Origin: Ianthella basta
Taxonomy: Eukaryota > Porifera > Demospongiae > Verongiida > Ianthellidae
NCBI GenBank assembly: GCA_964019415.1
Contig: OZ025881.1
Location: 3,041,780-3,105,779, forward strand
Reading direction: 5' to 3'
Length of the DNA stretch: 64,000 nucleotides
Below are positions 9,501 to 28,499 of this stretch, piece by piece (position 1 is the first letter of the stretch; each line of letters begins with the position of its first letter). The notes beneath the pieces are model-generated. The model was not told the DNA's origin. It made no database searches and worked only from the letters and a program-made list of their open reading frames with translations. The position numbers and the translations under genes are program-made.

Positions 9501-12500
9501 CAGTGGAGTCTTGGAGAAGGTAGAGTTCAGTAAGTGGGCTACTCCCATCGTACCTGTCCCCAAGAAAGATGGTTCTTTTCGTTTGTGTGGTGACTACAAG
9601 GTAACCCTTAACCCTGCTCTGGAGGTGGACCAGCACCCTCTTCCCAAACCAGAAGAGATCTTCGCCTCATTGGCTGGTGGCCAGCCGTTTAGTAAGTTGG
9701 ATTTGTCGCAAGCGTATCAGCAGTTGCCGTTAGATGCTGCTTCCAGTCAGCTGGTGACGATCAATACACATCTTGGTCTTTACCGTTACACCCGCTTGCC
9801 ATTTGGCGTGGCATCTGCTCCCGCCATATTTCAACGCACCATGGACGCGGTCCTCCATGGTTTGCCTCGGGTGATGTGTTACTTGGATGACATCATCCTG
9901 ACTGGGTCGACCGAGGCAGAGCACTTAGCCACTCTAGCAACTGTCCTGGAGCGTCTCCGTAGCCATGGGTTCAGGTTGAAGCGTCAGAAGTGCTCATTCC
10001 TTCAGCCGTCGGTAGAGTACTTGGGGCATGTGGTGGATGCACAAGGTCTGCACACAACCAGAGGAAAACAGCAGGCCATGGCAGATGCTCCTACACCCAC
10101 CAATCTCACTGAGTTGCGTTCCTTCCTGGGGTTGGTGAACTATTATGGACGATTCATTTCAAACCTGGCAACTCGGTTACAACCTTTGACTCAGTTGCTC
10201 CACAAGGGTGAGTCATGGAAGTGGACAGTGGAGTGTGAAACAGCGTTCAGGGACATCAAGGCAGATTTGTCTTCGTCACAGGTCCTTGTCCATTACGACC
10301 CGTCATTGCCTCTATCACTTGCAGCTGATGCGTCACCATACGGAGTGGGTGCCGTAATCTCTCAGCAGTATTCTGATGGGTCGGAGAGGCCCATTGCCTA
10401 TGCCTCACGTACGCTAACAGCCAGTGAGAAGAACTATCCGCAAATCGAAAAGGAAGCTTTGGCCCTGGTGTTTGGTGTCAAACGGTTTCACCAATACCTG
10501 TATGGACGGAAGTTTTGCCTTGTAACGGATCACAAACCCCTGACAACCATCCTGGCTTCAGATCAGGCTATTCCTTCGCTATCTGCTGCTCGCTTGCAGA
10601 GATGGGCTATTCTGCTGTCAGCCTATCGTTATGACATCCGTTTTCGTCGTACACAGGATCATGCAAATGCTGATGGGCTGTCACGGCTGCCAGTGTCCGT
10701 TCCACCTGGAGAGGAGTTCTCCAGTGTAGCAGCCTGTTTCAACCTCGCACAGATTAACTCACTTCCAGTCACAGCTGGCGCAGTCGCTACAGCCACACGG
10801 CAGGATCCCCTTTTGAGTAAGGTGTTGCTGTACTTGCGGCAAGGGTGGCCTGCTAGTGTGCCAGCAGAACTGCAACTGTTCTCGTCACATCGGCTGGAGC
10901 TCACCATGGAAAGCCAATGTCTGCTATGGGGCATCCGAGTGGTTGTTCCTCAGAAGCTGAGGGCCTCAGTCTTGAAAGAGCTAAACAGTGACCATGGTGG
11001 AATGGTCAGGATGAAGTCTGTGGCGAGGAGCTATTTCTGGTGGCCAGGTCTTGACAAGGATGTAGAGGGGATTGTGAAATCCTGCCAGTCATGCCAGGCT
11101 GTCAAGAGTGCTCCCAGTAGTGCACCTTTGCACCCGTGGGTCTGGCCGGAGCATCCGTGGCAACGGGTGCACATTGACTTTGCTGGGCCGTTTAAGGGTA
11201 GGATGTTCTTTCTACTCATTGATGCACACTCCAAGTGGCCAGAAATCCACGAAATGCCATCAACCACTGCTGATCGCACCATTGCGGTGCTGAGACACAT
11301 CTTCGCAGCTTATGGGTTGCCTCAGCAAGTGGTATCTGACAATGGGCCACAGTTTACTTCAGGAGAGTTCATGGACTTCTTGCAGTCAAATGGGGTGAAG
11401 CATGTGCGGACAGCACCGTATCATCCTTCCTCGAACAGAGCAGTTGAATGTCTGGTGCAAACTTTTAAGCAGTCAATGAAAGCCGGAGAGGGGGATGGCA
11501 GACCACTGCAGCACCAGTTGCAGAGTTTTCTCATGTCTTATCGCAGTACTCCACATGCCACAACTGGGGTATCACCAGCGTCTTTGTTTCTTGGTCGTCC
11601 CATCCAAACTCGGTTTGACTTGTTGAGGCCTAACCTGGGAGAGAGAGTTTGTGTTTCCCAAGGCAAGCAGAAAAGCCACCATGACAGGAAAGGCCCACTG
11701 AGAGAGTTTGCAGTCGGTGCCAGGGTGATGGTGCGAGATGGGAGGGACGCATTTCGTTGGGTTCCAGGTACTATTCTGGAACGTCGAGGACCAGTCTCGT
11801 ATGTGGTAGAATTGGATAGTGGTGTGGTTGGCAGGAAGCATGTGGATCACATCCGAGCCTGGGAAGAGCAGGACTCAAACTTGCCATCAGCCACCCAGAC
11901 TCCGACTCCGGAGCCAATTGACGTGTTGCCACCGGTATCCTTGCCAGAGGGAACTGTTGGGGCTGGTACCGATAGTTCCGTAGAGTCGGTGTCACCTTCA
12001 CAGGAGAATCCTGTGTCATCTTCTGGGCTGCCGCCTCAGCCCTCGGCAGAGGACACACGCCGTTCTCCACAAGTACGACGTTCAACACGGGTTCGCCGTC
12101 CTGTGGACAGATTTACCTTTTGATTCATTGGGTTTTGTTTTAAGAGGGGAGGAGTGTACTGTATACACTGATTTATGGTTTTGTCTGTTACTATTTGTGG
12201 TAGTGTTACATTATTATTTGCTGTTATATTTGGTAGTGACTGCTGTGTCTGCTGTTATACTTAGTAGCATGTCTGGTGATCACTTATTGCGCATGCGTAG
12301 TGTGTTGGCACGTGTTGCAGTGTTATTTGGAATCATTGCTGACGGTGTTCCCAGTGCGTTGCATGATCGAGTCGCGATCGTTTGTCTGTGATAGAGAAGA
12401 CATCACACAATGGAAGAACATCGGATGGCTACTTTGCCAGAGTGAATTCAAAAGTGCTTCACTTTGAAGTGACATGTACTCCACTACAGCAATTTGTCTC

Positions 12501-13892
12501 AAATTAAGGCAAAGATGGAAGAACTGTATGTGTGCTGCATTGCAGGATTTGAGTGGCACTGTAAAATGTTCATAACTGCATGGTAATATGTCAATCAAGA
12601 CTTCAGTTATATTTAGTGGTTAAGACATGCATATGCATGAGGGAGTTATGTACAACATTGTTATATGTATAATTTTATACAGGACTGATATACACAACAA
12701 TGATGGATGACACTATAGTGATAACTACCTACATAGCTTACCTTGCGGCAGTTGGAGTGTGAGTAGGTAGGCAATTATCATAGAACACAAACTCCTCCTT
12801 GTTAAGTTCTGGGTTGACTGCGGCATTCAGGGAGGTAGCAGCTCCTTTCTCGCAGCTTATAATTAACCCTATAGGGTATTAATGAAGAAGGACAAGCTAT
12901 AGGAACAAGCAACTACATGCATATCATTCCACAGACGAAAGTGGGTGTATTATTAATGATGATTTGAATTATGCCATGATTATGTTACTTCATAATAGCT
13001 GGACCAGCAGCACCTTAGTGCAGAAATATGTGCAACAGTATCTATAAGTGGCAGAACCAATTGAAATCCATTGCACAAAGTCGCTATACTCTTGCAGGGA
13101 ACACCTTACCTAAAGCCTGTGGAAGGCTCCTCCGTCTACCAGGAAAAAGCCCTGTGTCAACCTGGGAGATGTGCACAAATAGCAGTAGCACATTACATGC
13201 ATGAAATGCTGCCATAGTATAGATATCCAACTATACATCACATAGCATCTCAGCAGGAACTCAACAAATTCTCATTGCTATGCGAGTACATGCATTATTG
13301 CACCACTTTCACCATGCACCATGCACCAACACTCGCACAGTGCAACTAGCTAGATGGCCAGTGACCATCAACATATATGAATTGAGAATTCCACTAGTTG
13401 TCGGTACTACTGGTGTAAAGTGCAGCAGTCGGAACTGACATAATTCGTTATATAGCTGATTGTAGAACATGATTTGAGTTGATTACTTGGGAGCTATACT
13501 GCATGCCCCAACACATATATATAATTATTCCTCTCTTAGTACACAAGTGCAAAAATGCAAACTCAGACACACTCCACAAATGTCAAAATGAATACATCAA
13601 GGACCATAGAATCCCACAAGAGTATTACACATGTTACATATTGGTCTGACTTGTGGCCATGCTGTACATGCACATGGACTCACACTTCCTGGATGCACTG
13701 CAGACACTACAACTCCTTTCTCAACCACCCTTCTCTGCAGAGCAGCCCCCATCAAGACCTGTGTGAAACAGGCAAAATAAGTACGTCCTTATCCGTGTCA
13801 TGCTTTATTTTAAAGCACTGAAATTACATACATTACATTATGAATTTAAGCATGAGAAATCAGTGTGCTTGAAACAGTTGAGAAAATCACAC

Positions 13893-13976
<84 letters not shown>

Positions 13977-16222
13977 GCACACACACACACACACACACGC
14001 ACACACACACACACTGGTATATACGTACACTATGTACACTTCTTACATTGAACTATTTGGTATTACAGTACTTGTATATACGTACACTATGTACACTTCT
14101 TACATTGAACAATTTGGTACTACAGTACTGCTTCCATCCACTATAGTATTGTTCACCCTGGAGGTTTGTGGGGCTGAATGGGAAGGCACTATAGGCCGAT
14201 ACTGATGACACAATGACCACTCTGGCATCAGGTGAACACAAGATGAGTGGGAGAAGTTCCAGAGTCAGCAGAAAGTGACCAAGGTGGTTCACCTGAGGGG
14301 CGGGGGTGAAGTTAAATGCAAGTCATAAAAACAATGCTCCTCATTTGTCAAAATTCAGCATGTTACTCAGCAATGGAAATATATAAGATACTTTAACTGT
14401 TAAAAATTATCATTAGTGTACTTATATCCAGCTGCTGTCTCCTTCTGTATATGCAGCAATGAAGAGCCCGTGTAGAATTATGCTATATAGATAATAACGT
14501 TTTTGTGCAAACCCTAATCCTGACAAGCCGTTATTGTTTGTCCACTGTCATTTTTATTTCTCAAGGCTGGAAGTTCAACTTGAAATACCACTTCCTAGAA
14601 GAAGGGAAGGTTGCTATATTCTTTTTACTTCGGAACCGAAGCCCATACTTTTTGCAAGCACAAAGTCCTTGCTCTGCCAGAGGTTTAGCTGCTGAAATTT
14701 CTGCTCAAATTTAGCAAGGCACTGAATCTTGACAGTGAGACTTTCGTCTCGATTACACTTCAATTTCAGGCATACAAGTAGTGTATAATTTCTCTAATAA
14801 TGTCTATTACAATGTAAATACGTATGTATCACCACATTATAATAATGATAATTTATCATAAATCATACCATATCATGATATAAACAAGCAACATTCACAT
14901 ATGTACATAGTGCAAGTCATTGTGTGGTCTAGCATGTGTGCAACAGTAAAATTTAACATGCCAATTATTACATGACAGCAAACTATCTTAGGCATATGCA
15001 CAGTGCCATGAAGAGGCAAATGATTTAATAATTCTTACATATGAACCCTAGAAGCAGTGCATTGGGTGTCACCACAACAACGTGCTCTCACTTGAAAATG
15101 CATCTCACATCCATTCTCAGTATTAGTTTTCCCTATAGTAGAAAATTGGATTGATCGAACTGTGTACACACCAGGTGACCTCACTAGTAAAGTGAGTATA
15201 TATAATATATACATTATCATGGCATAAATTATCAGCCATGCTTATGCTGCACAATTACAACAAGCAGACAGAATCTGATGACAAAGTCACCATTAGCATG
15301 TTCTTGACTAAACCGTAGCTGACACTCACTAGACTGTAGCAATGCTAATCCTGCATTGTTGATGAGGAGGTGAAGAGGCAGTCCCTTTTGTTTGTAGTCT
15401 TCAGTGAACCTCTTTACAGACCGTAAAGATGCCAAGTCTAGAGGCATGAACTCCACACTGATGGACTTGTCTGGATGCTCCCGAGACACCTCCTCAGTCA
15501 TGCGGGTGATGGCATAAAGTGGATGTGTGTTTGGAGAACTACTTAACAAATCTGTAGCTGTATATCTATTAATTTGAATGATGAAAGATAGGTTAACATC
15601 ACATGCATATACCCCCAATACCTCTTCAGTCATACAACTGGGAAGGTTAGCTGCAGATACTAATGGCCATGGGAGTTAACTTCATGGGAAGTTGTGACAT
15701 GAGCCTCCTAGACATAGCTAGAATGGAATGGTGAATGATGTTTGCCGTGTAGACCTTTGTCAGCTGAAACTGACATAATTTTCGATGACAAAGGCCTATG
15801 CGGCCAAATTGTCTTGAATTTTGACCATATGCTGCGTCCACTGCTCTAAATGATCCCTGTTTTGTCATCAATATATCCACAGAGTTCCATCTGCTTTTGC
15901 CTTCACTTCCCTAAATGCACTCCCTTGTACAGAGCTATATTTTACCACAGCTCTAGCCCAACTATCTATAGCCAAGCCTACATGGGTATTAAGCTGGCAC
16001 TGCTCTACAACATAGATGCTAGCTCACATTTCTGGCCCTCTCCTCGCTCCTACACGCAATAACGACGTGTGCTCCCAGCACGGCCAGTCCTTTGGCCGTC
16101 TCGTATCCAATTCCAGTGTTTCCGCCCGTTACAACGGCCACTCTACCGCTCTGGTCAACCTCGGGATAGGACAAACGAGGAGGCGGTCGCGGAACTAGCG
16201 GGCGTAGCAAAGTTGCACCCAT
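6544..16222 (-). CDS. SDR gene B (RDH-like), eight exons, one damaged acceptor
   Basis: Short-chain dehydrogenase/reductase, expected to use NAD(P)(H) on retinoid-like or other carbonyl substrates. Exons (minus): 16028-16222, 15330-15513, 15092-15132, 14104-14292, 13684-13758, 13110-13161, 12742-12868, 6544-6640. Phases fit throughout, giving 319 residues. Visible motifs are TGGNTGIG (nucleotide binding), LINNAG, and YCSTK, the YxxxK catalytic pair. The end is [11 protein letters not shown] then YGPK. The N-terminus has a proline-rich insert (RPLVPRPPP) absent from gene D. Oddities: the base preceding exon 2 makes AT where genes C and D have AG, so the acceptor looks lost. Exon 4's donor region is tandemly duplicated. 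Intron 7 carries an antisense LTR element. It may be a recent pseudogene despite fully open exons. Confidence 0.72.
6888..7543. mobile_element. Probable MITE-like insertion in intron 7 of gene B
   Basis: The left end (TTTGGCAG..ATGTATTTTGGCAGATTG, near 6902-6932) matches the complement of the right end near 7485-7540. The terminal ACTGTATAGCTGGAAATTT resembles the right end of the element at 18769-18981. An internal minus-strand 73-codon frame (7029-7250) is not recognised. Confidence 0.4.
7856..8108 (+). repeat. Left LTR of the Ty3/Gypsy element
   Basis: A 253 bp direct repeat bounded by TGT and ACA, flanked on the left by CAATG. A primer-binding-like AGTGGCGACGAAGG follows it directly. It differs from the right LTR at about two positions. 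Confidence 0.92.
12155..12407 (+). repeat. Right LTR of the Ty3/Gypsy element
   Basis: A 253 bp copy of the 7856-8108 LTR, preceded by the polypurine tract and followed by the target duplication CAATG (12408-12412). Confidence 0.92.
13888..14014. repeat. (CA)n microsatellite in intron 4 of gene B
   Basis: About 127 bp of almost pure CA with a few CG steps. The equivalent intron of gene C holds a short degenerate ACACACAC tract at about 20514-20545, so the tract predates the duplication and has expanded here. Confidence 0.95.
14017..14130. repeat. 57 bp tandem duplication spanning the exon 4 donor of gene B
   Basis: Two copies, starting at 14017 and 14074, share GTATATACGTACACTATG and continue through TTACATTGAAC to TACAGTACT. 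The second copy holds the real exon 4 end and donor (exon ends at 14104). The first copy places a decoy donor inside the intron. Confidence 0.85.
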
Positions 16223-16986
16223 TCTTTTACTATCCCTCAGTGCAAAGCCACACCACAACAATATGTCAGGATCTGCAGTATAATGTATGTGACCCCACGC
16301 GTGCACAGACTACGCTTACCATTCCATCAGTACCTTTCACTTTCACCACTCCTAATGCACAGATGTAAACAGTCTTGACTGGCTGTGGTGATGCTAGTTA
16401 ACGAACTTCTGCACAGTGATGCCCATGCATATATGGCGTAAACAGCACACAGTTTGTTTTTCATAGATTTCACTGTTATGCATTCTCCCCTCCATGTAGA
16501 AAGTGTGTAAGTGTGTTTATTACCAGCCACCCTAAGAGTAACATATTGTTATAGGAATGCAGGACTGGTGCTCCCTTGGGACAATTGGGAAAGATTAGCT
16601 AGCTAAGCAGCTGACAGAAGCAGGTTGTCTACACCTGTGGACACAAGCTAGAGATGGAAGCTAAGACTTTCACTGTACGTAAGAATAATTGTTTTAAATC
16701 ACATAGTTACAGTAATAAGTAAAATGCAGAATACACACTCAGCAAGTGAAGGTATTCACCATAAAGCTGCTTTGTAATGCTTTAATATACACGTCGATTT
16801 CTTCCAATAAAGCATTCATGTTTCAGTTCCTTGCATGGACACAGCAAATGACAGCATCTGCATGACATTATCAGTGTATGTATAATATATAGCATGTGCA
16901 TGAGCACCATGACAGTTTTCTTTAGTGGTGCCTTCCCTGCATATGCATGCTCTGATCTAGTGTTCCTTCAGCTTCCTTCAGCCTGA

Positions 16987-17046
16987 GTCTACTAACTCCT
17001 TCCCTAGTCTACTAACTCCTTCCCTAGTCTACTAACTCCTTCCCTG
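16987..17046. repeat. 20 bp unit repeated three times
   Basis: Three consecutive copies of AGTCTACTAACTCCTTCCCT-like sequence in the flank between SDR genes B and C. No coding role seen. Confidence 0.85.
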
Positions 17047-17439
17047 ACAGATAATACAGCAAACTGCAACAGTACATGTGGTCATCAGACTTTGTACACC
17101 ACCCATGCAGGAGTACTTGATATATGAGGCAGAACATCTTGCACAATGAGCATATAGTTATATTGATCAAGATTGTATATACAACTGGAATATCACTCTA
17201 TAGCATTCTATTGAACCCTGTGCAAATCATTGCATGTGATCTCGCTCATTCCAGCTACACAGAGCTTGAGGATTACCAGTTGAAGAGGTACCATTCCACT
17301 TGAGGATCTCAATGCATGTTGCTGTTCATACTGTGCATGCAGGAATTGCATTGCAACTTCAAATATAAGAACATGCAGTACCTGCCACACATGCTCTTGC
17401 ATAACTAGTACGTAATAAATCTGGTATATATTGAAAGGG

Positions 17440-17882
17440 TAATCACTGGATATTACGCCTAATCTACTAACTACACCAGTATTGGTGTCTCAGTTGGTAG
17501 GGGGGCAGGAAGCCCTATTGAGTTGGCAACCAGTGATCGCCTCCCCCAGTCATCCAACAAAGATGAAAGAGCCACAGACAGCTGTTTTGCCCTGATTGGG
17601 GCTCATCAGTGTGGCGTACTGATGGTTGGATGACTGGCTGTTTTTGTATCCACCACAAGTTAAACACTTGTGGTTTCAACAGAAACAGACAAGGGAGGCT
17701 ACAGTCGTCACGACTGAAGCATTGAAAAGGGGCAATTGCTTTTTACAGTTGGCCACTGTGAGGCAATAGATTAAAAGGGTATAACCACTGGATAATACGC
17801 CTGACCTACCAACTACACCAGTATTGGTGTCTCAGTTGGCAGGGGGGGCACGAAGCCCTATTGAGTTTGCAACCAGTGATAT
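17440..17882. repeat. Pair of ~105 bp fold-back repeats flanking a spacer
   Basis: The segments at about 17440-17545 and 17773-17882 are close direct copies. Each starts ATCACTGGATA-like, contains CTACTAACTACACCAGTATT and TCAGTTGG.AGGGG, and ends AACCAGTGAT, so each can fold back on itself. The spacer 17568-17696 matches 6228-6352. They may be two MITE copies. Confidence 0.55.
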
Positions 17883-18367
17883 ATTATGCATGCACTCAGG
17901 TAAGTTATATAACAATTCTATAACATAATCTTTCTATACAATATCGTATTAAGAAAGGGGTTGATTCTCCAATTACTAGCTTGATCACAAAGCTAGGGTT
18001 CGAACCTTGCCGACGTTTCAACCAGATGCTCTGGTCTTCTTTAGTGAAAGTTGTGCCTACGCCAGCTGAGAAGTCCTCACTTCAATATTGTACTCGCAGT
18101 TGTCCATCACTTCTTGGCACATCGATACTTATATATATATATGTATATTGAATGGTTAGTACAGTCATACATGCAACTGAAGATGCTCAACCAAGCAGAT
18201 TCCCAATGTCCTACTGTTAGATTTAGTCTTTACATTTAAGCACATGTACACCTATTTTAGTCACCATGTCTGCCCTTTCAGTTACAGTTACTATAATTAT
18301 AAACTGTGCCTCTTGAACAGATCCTTTCTTTGTCAATTTAATGGCATGTAGTGGTTTCTCTTTCTAC

Positions 18368-26024
<7,657 letters not shown>

Positions 26025-26085
26025 TCTCTTTACATTCCCATTCAGTGGTGATGAGCTAGAACCCAGCACAGAGCCACGCCCAACA

Positions 26086-26439
26086 ATACCGTACTGATCG
26101 GTTGTTAAGCGCATGCGCTTATAGCTCTGGCAGGAAGAAAATATGCGCCTAATAAAGGATATGCAAACGAATGCAAACGTCATATTAAGATGGCCGCCGC
26201 GTAGCGCAGTATGTGAGTTCTCATTCAAGCGTTATTTTTACTAGCTTATAGTCATTATTTCACTTCAGGCAACTGGCTAGGTTACCAGGGAGTCCTTTTA
26301 TACGCCTAATAGAAGGGGTGAACCCCTGAAATTACTATGCGCCTAACAATAAGGTTGAAAAACCTGGTAAAGAAATGTGCGCTTAACAGAGGTTATGCGC
26401 TTATAAGGGAGTGCGCTTAACAACCGATCAGTACGGTAT
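26086..26439. mobile_element. 354 bp MITE upstream of SDR gene C
   Basis: Inverted ends: ATACCGTACTGATCGGTTGT continuing to TAAGCGCA, about 28 bp and essentially perfect. The interior has several GCGCCTAA/GCGCTTAA words. It ends 62 bp upstream of the gene C start codon, so it lies in or overlaps the promoter or 5' UTR. Near-identical arms suggest a fairly recent insertion. Confidence 0.85.
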
Positions 26440-27139
26440 GTCGGTTTTCTTGATCTGCGAGTGTATGTACGAAGCTGTATATATGTGACCCTATGCATGC
26501 GTAAGGTTGAACATGAAGTCTCATGTATCACGTAGCTTACTTACCATTCCATTAGTACCTTTCACTTTCACCACTGCTAATGCACAGATAAACAGTCCTG
26601 GCTGGCACCAAATATGGTGATGTTAGCTAATGAACATCTGCACAGTAATGCATGCACGTCCATAGCACAAACAGCACAGTTTGCATAAATTTCACTGTTA
26701 TCTATTCTCCATGTACAAAGTGTGCAGGTGTGCTTATTATTCACCATCCCAAAGAATAACAAAATGCAGATGCTCCATTTGGACAATGCATGGGGGATCG
26801 AAGGTTAGCTATGCAGCTGACAGGAGCAGGTCTACACCAGTGGACACATGCAAGCTAGATATTGAAGCTAAGACTTTACTGTCACAACAAGTTATATGGA
26901 ACAATGTGATTGTGATATGGTCATGCTTAGCTATAAACATAAAGTACAGAGTTACTCAGCGGATGAATTAAGGCGTTCAACATGAAATGTCATTCTAATG
27001 TCTTTCTTACATGCATGATTTTTCCAATAATATATTCATGTATCATGTGGCTGAAATGTCCTGTTTCATATCTTTGGACACAGCAATGCCAACATCAGTA
27101 CATGGTGTATTTATTACATACTAATATATGTACGTGAGT

Positions 27140-27700
27140 AGGCTAGGTCCTTCTTGCAAACAAAAGTGCTCTCTCTGTCAGAGTCTTAATGTTGCCCCCA
27201 TAATGATACTCTTTGCTAATTGCTGATCATGCATGAGTGTATAGTAGTGGCAGTGAATATTGATGGTGGGGCTCTCATGTTGACTAGTATTTGTATGCTT
27301 CTTGATTGCACTTCATGCAGGCATAATTTCTACTCTATCTCCATCTTCTAATATATTTTGACATCAAGTTATGCATTAATCATTCCTTAACTAGCACATG
27401 CATATCAGCAACCACCACATATATAGTGCAAGCTGAAACATGTGCCTTCCATTTAAGTGCCTCAGTAAAATGGAATACAATAATTAGATATATTATGCCA
27501 TGCAGTTGCTGCATTAAATTGGAGTATAATACAGCTAGTGCCAAGAATATAGCAAATGAAGACATTCTGAGGCCTAGTATAATAGACTGTGGAGTGCATG
27601 CTCTCATGCACTTGAAAATGCAACTTACAGACATCCTCAGTATTAGTTTTCCCAAAAAAATACCTGGGTCAATAGCTGGATTTGACTCATGCGGATCAAG
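27140..27700 (-). pseudogene. SDR relic: intron plus exon 3 only
   Basis: 27611-27653 resembles exon 3 of genes B and C (complement of TTTTCAAGTG and the GGAAAACTAATACTGAGGAT block). The surrounding sequence matches their introns 3 (compare 14640-14990 and 21260-21600, with the shared ACCACCACATA.AGTGCAAGCTGA). No other exons remain. It is a decayed, truncated copy upstream of gene C. Confidence 0.6.
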
Positions 27701-27720
27701 GGTGCAGGCCTGCATGTGAA

Positions 27721-28499
27721 AGGGGGCAAGGATGTGACCGTCACACCATTTATTAGAGTCTGACATTCACACAGACACCACGCAGTCTTAAGCTCAAACT
27801 AAGTATAATTGTAGCTATATTGTGAAATGCTCATATATTATAGTGTCTCTTGATCACAAACTGTTCCAATAAATGGTATATGCTGCAATTGTGTGGGCCC
27901 ATGCATACATGCAGTCTCTTGTACTGCATGCATGGTTGAATAAAAATCATGAATGCTACAAATGAGTGCATGTGCATGCTCACAGTGACAACCATTGCAC
28001 TAGCTATAGCTGAATGGAAGACCACAGCCAGCTGCAGATTGATGGATCCAATGTTTTCAATGTTGATGGTAAGCATGCCACCACAGGCATGCAGAACTCA
28101 TTGTCCAGCTGAATTAGAACCATCTCCCCAACATGAAAATATATGTACCAGTAGAAAATTGACTATCAGGTCCTGATTGTGACAGGCCACTACACACAGG
28201 AGGCCCTAATGTCTCTAAAGGAAGCTGCCCCATGAATGCCACCTTCACATATAGTTTATTCTCCCAGCTCTAGCTGGATACTATATACTCATGTGCCTGT
28301 GCAAGATCACTCCACGCCCTATTGTGTGCTTGTTATGAATACCATTGTGTACAAATTGTAGTCGGTAAAAATTTACCAGCCGAGTGTTCGTGTACATTGC
28401 TACATATGTATATACAGCCCATTTCACCCGTTCACTATGCTAGGTGGTCTCACTCATGCTCACCTCATTTATGTCATTAGTGCATGCATTCCCCCTCCA
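27721..28499. other. No recognisable gene
   Basis: I see no coding signal. A GATGTGACCGTCACACCA stretch near 27732 resembles sequence near 22340-22420 in intron 1 of gene C. Confidence 0.4.

Larger units (their letters stand above)
7856..12407 (+). mobile_element. Ty3/Gypsy LTR retrotransposon (fossil, young)
   Basis: A 4,552 bp element with 253 bp LTRs and the 5 bp target duplication CAATG on both sides. Order of parts: gag-like region (about 8108-8900) with two CCHC knuckles ([14 protein letters not shown] and [14 protein letters not shown]), aspartic protease (DTGAAVSIM, about 9040), reverse transcriptase (YLDDIIL, about 9880), RNase H, integrase with H2C2 and DDE regions, and an Arg-rich C-terminus ending near 12123. 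A polypurine tract (AAGAGGGGAGGAG) precedes the right LTR. PR-RT-RH-IN order places it in Ty3/Gypsy. LTR divergence below 1% indicates a recent insertion. The coding region is not continuous and looks broken in about two or three places. It lies antisense in intron 7 of SDR gene B. Confidence 0.95.

Noticed and set aside
13800-14146. Open frames of His-Thr or Cys-Val repeats across CA/TG runs (also 23828-24251, 29907-30150, 33813-34190, 37253-38025, 38830-39132)
   Set aside because: They are frame-independent translations of dinucleotide repeats, not genes; where they overlap real SDR exons, only the exon part is counted.
16987-17046. Three evenly spaced repeats considered as a CRISPR-like array
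   Set aside because: The units are contiguous with no spacers and the genome is animal, so it is a simple tandem repeat.
17990-18012. GGTTCGAACC box that could mark a tRNA gene or tRNA-derived SINE
   Set aside because: No matching A box at the right distance and no cloverleaf could be drawn; the B-box-like word alone is not enough.
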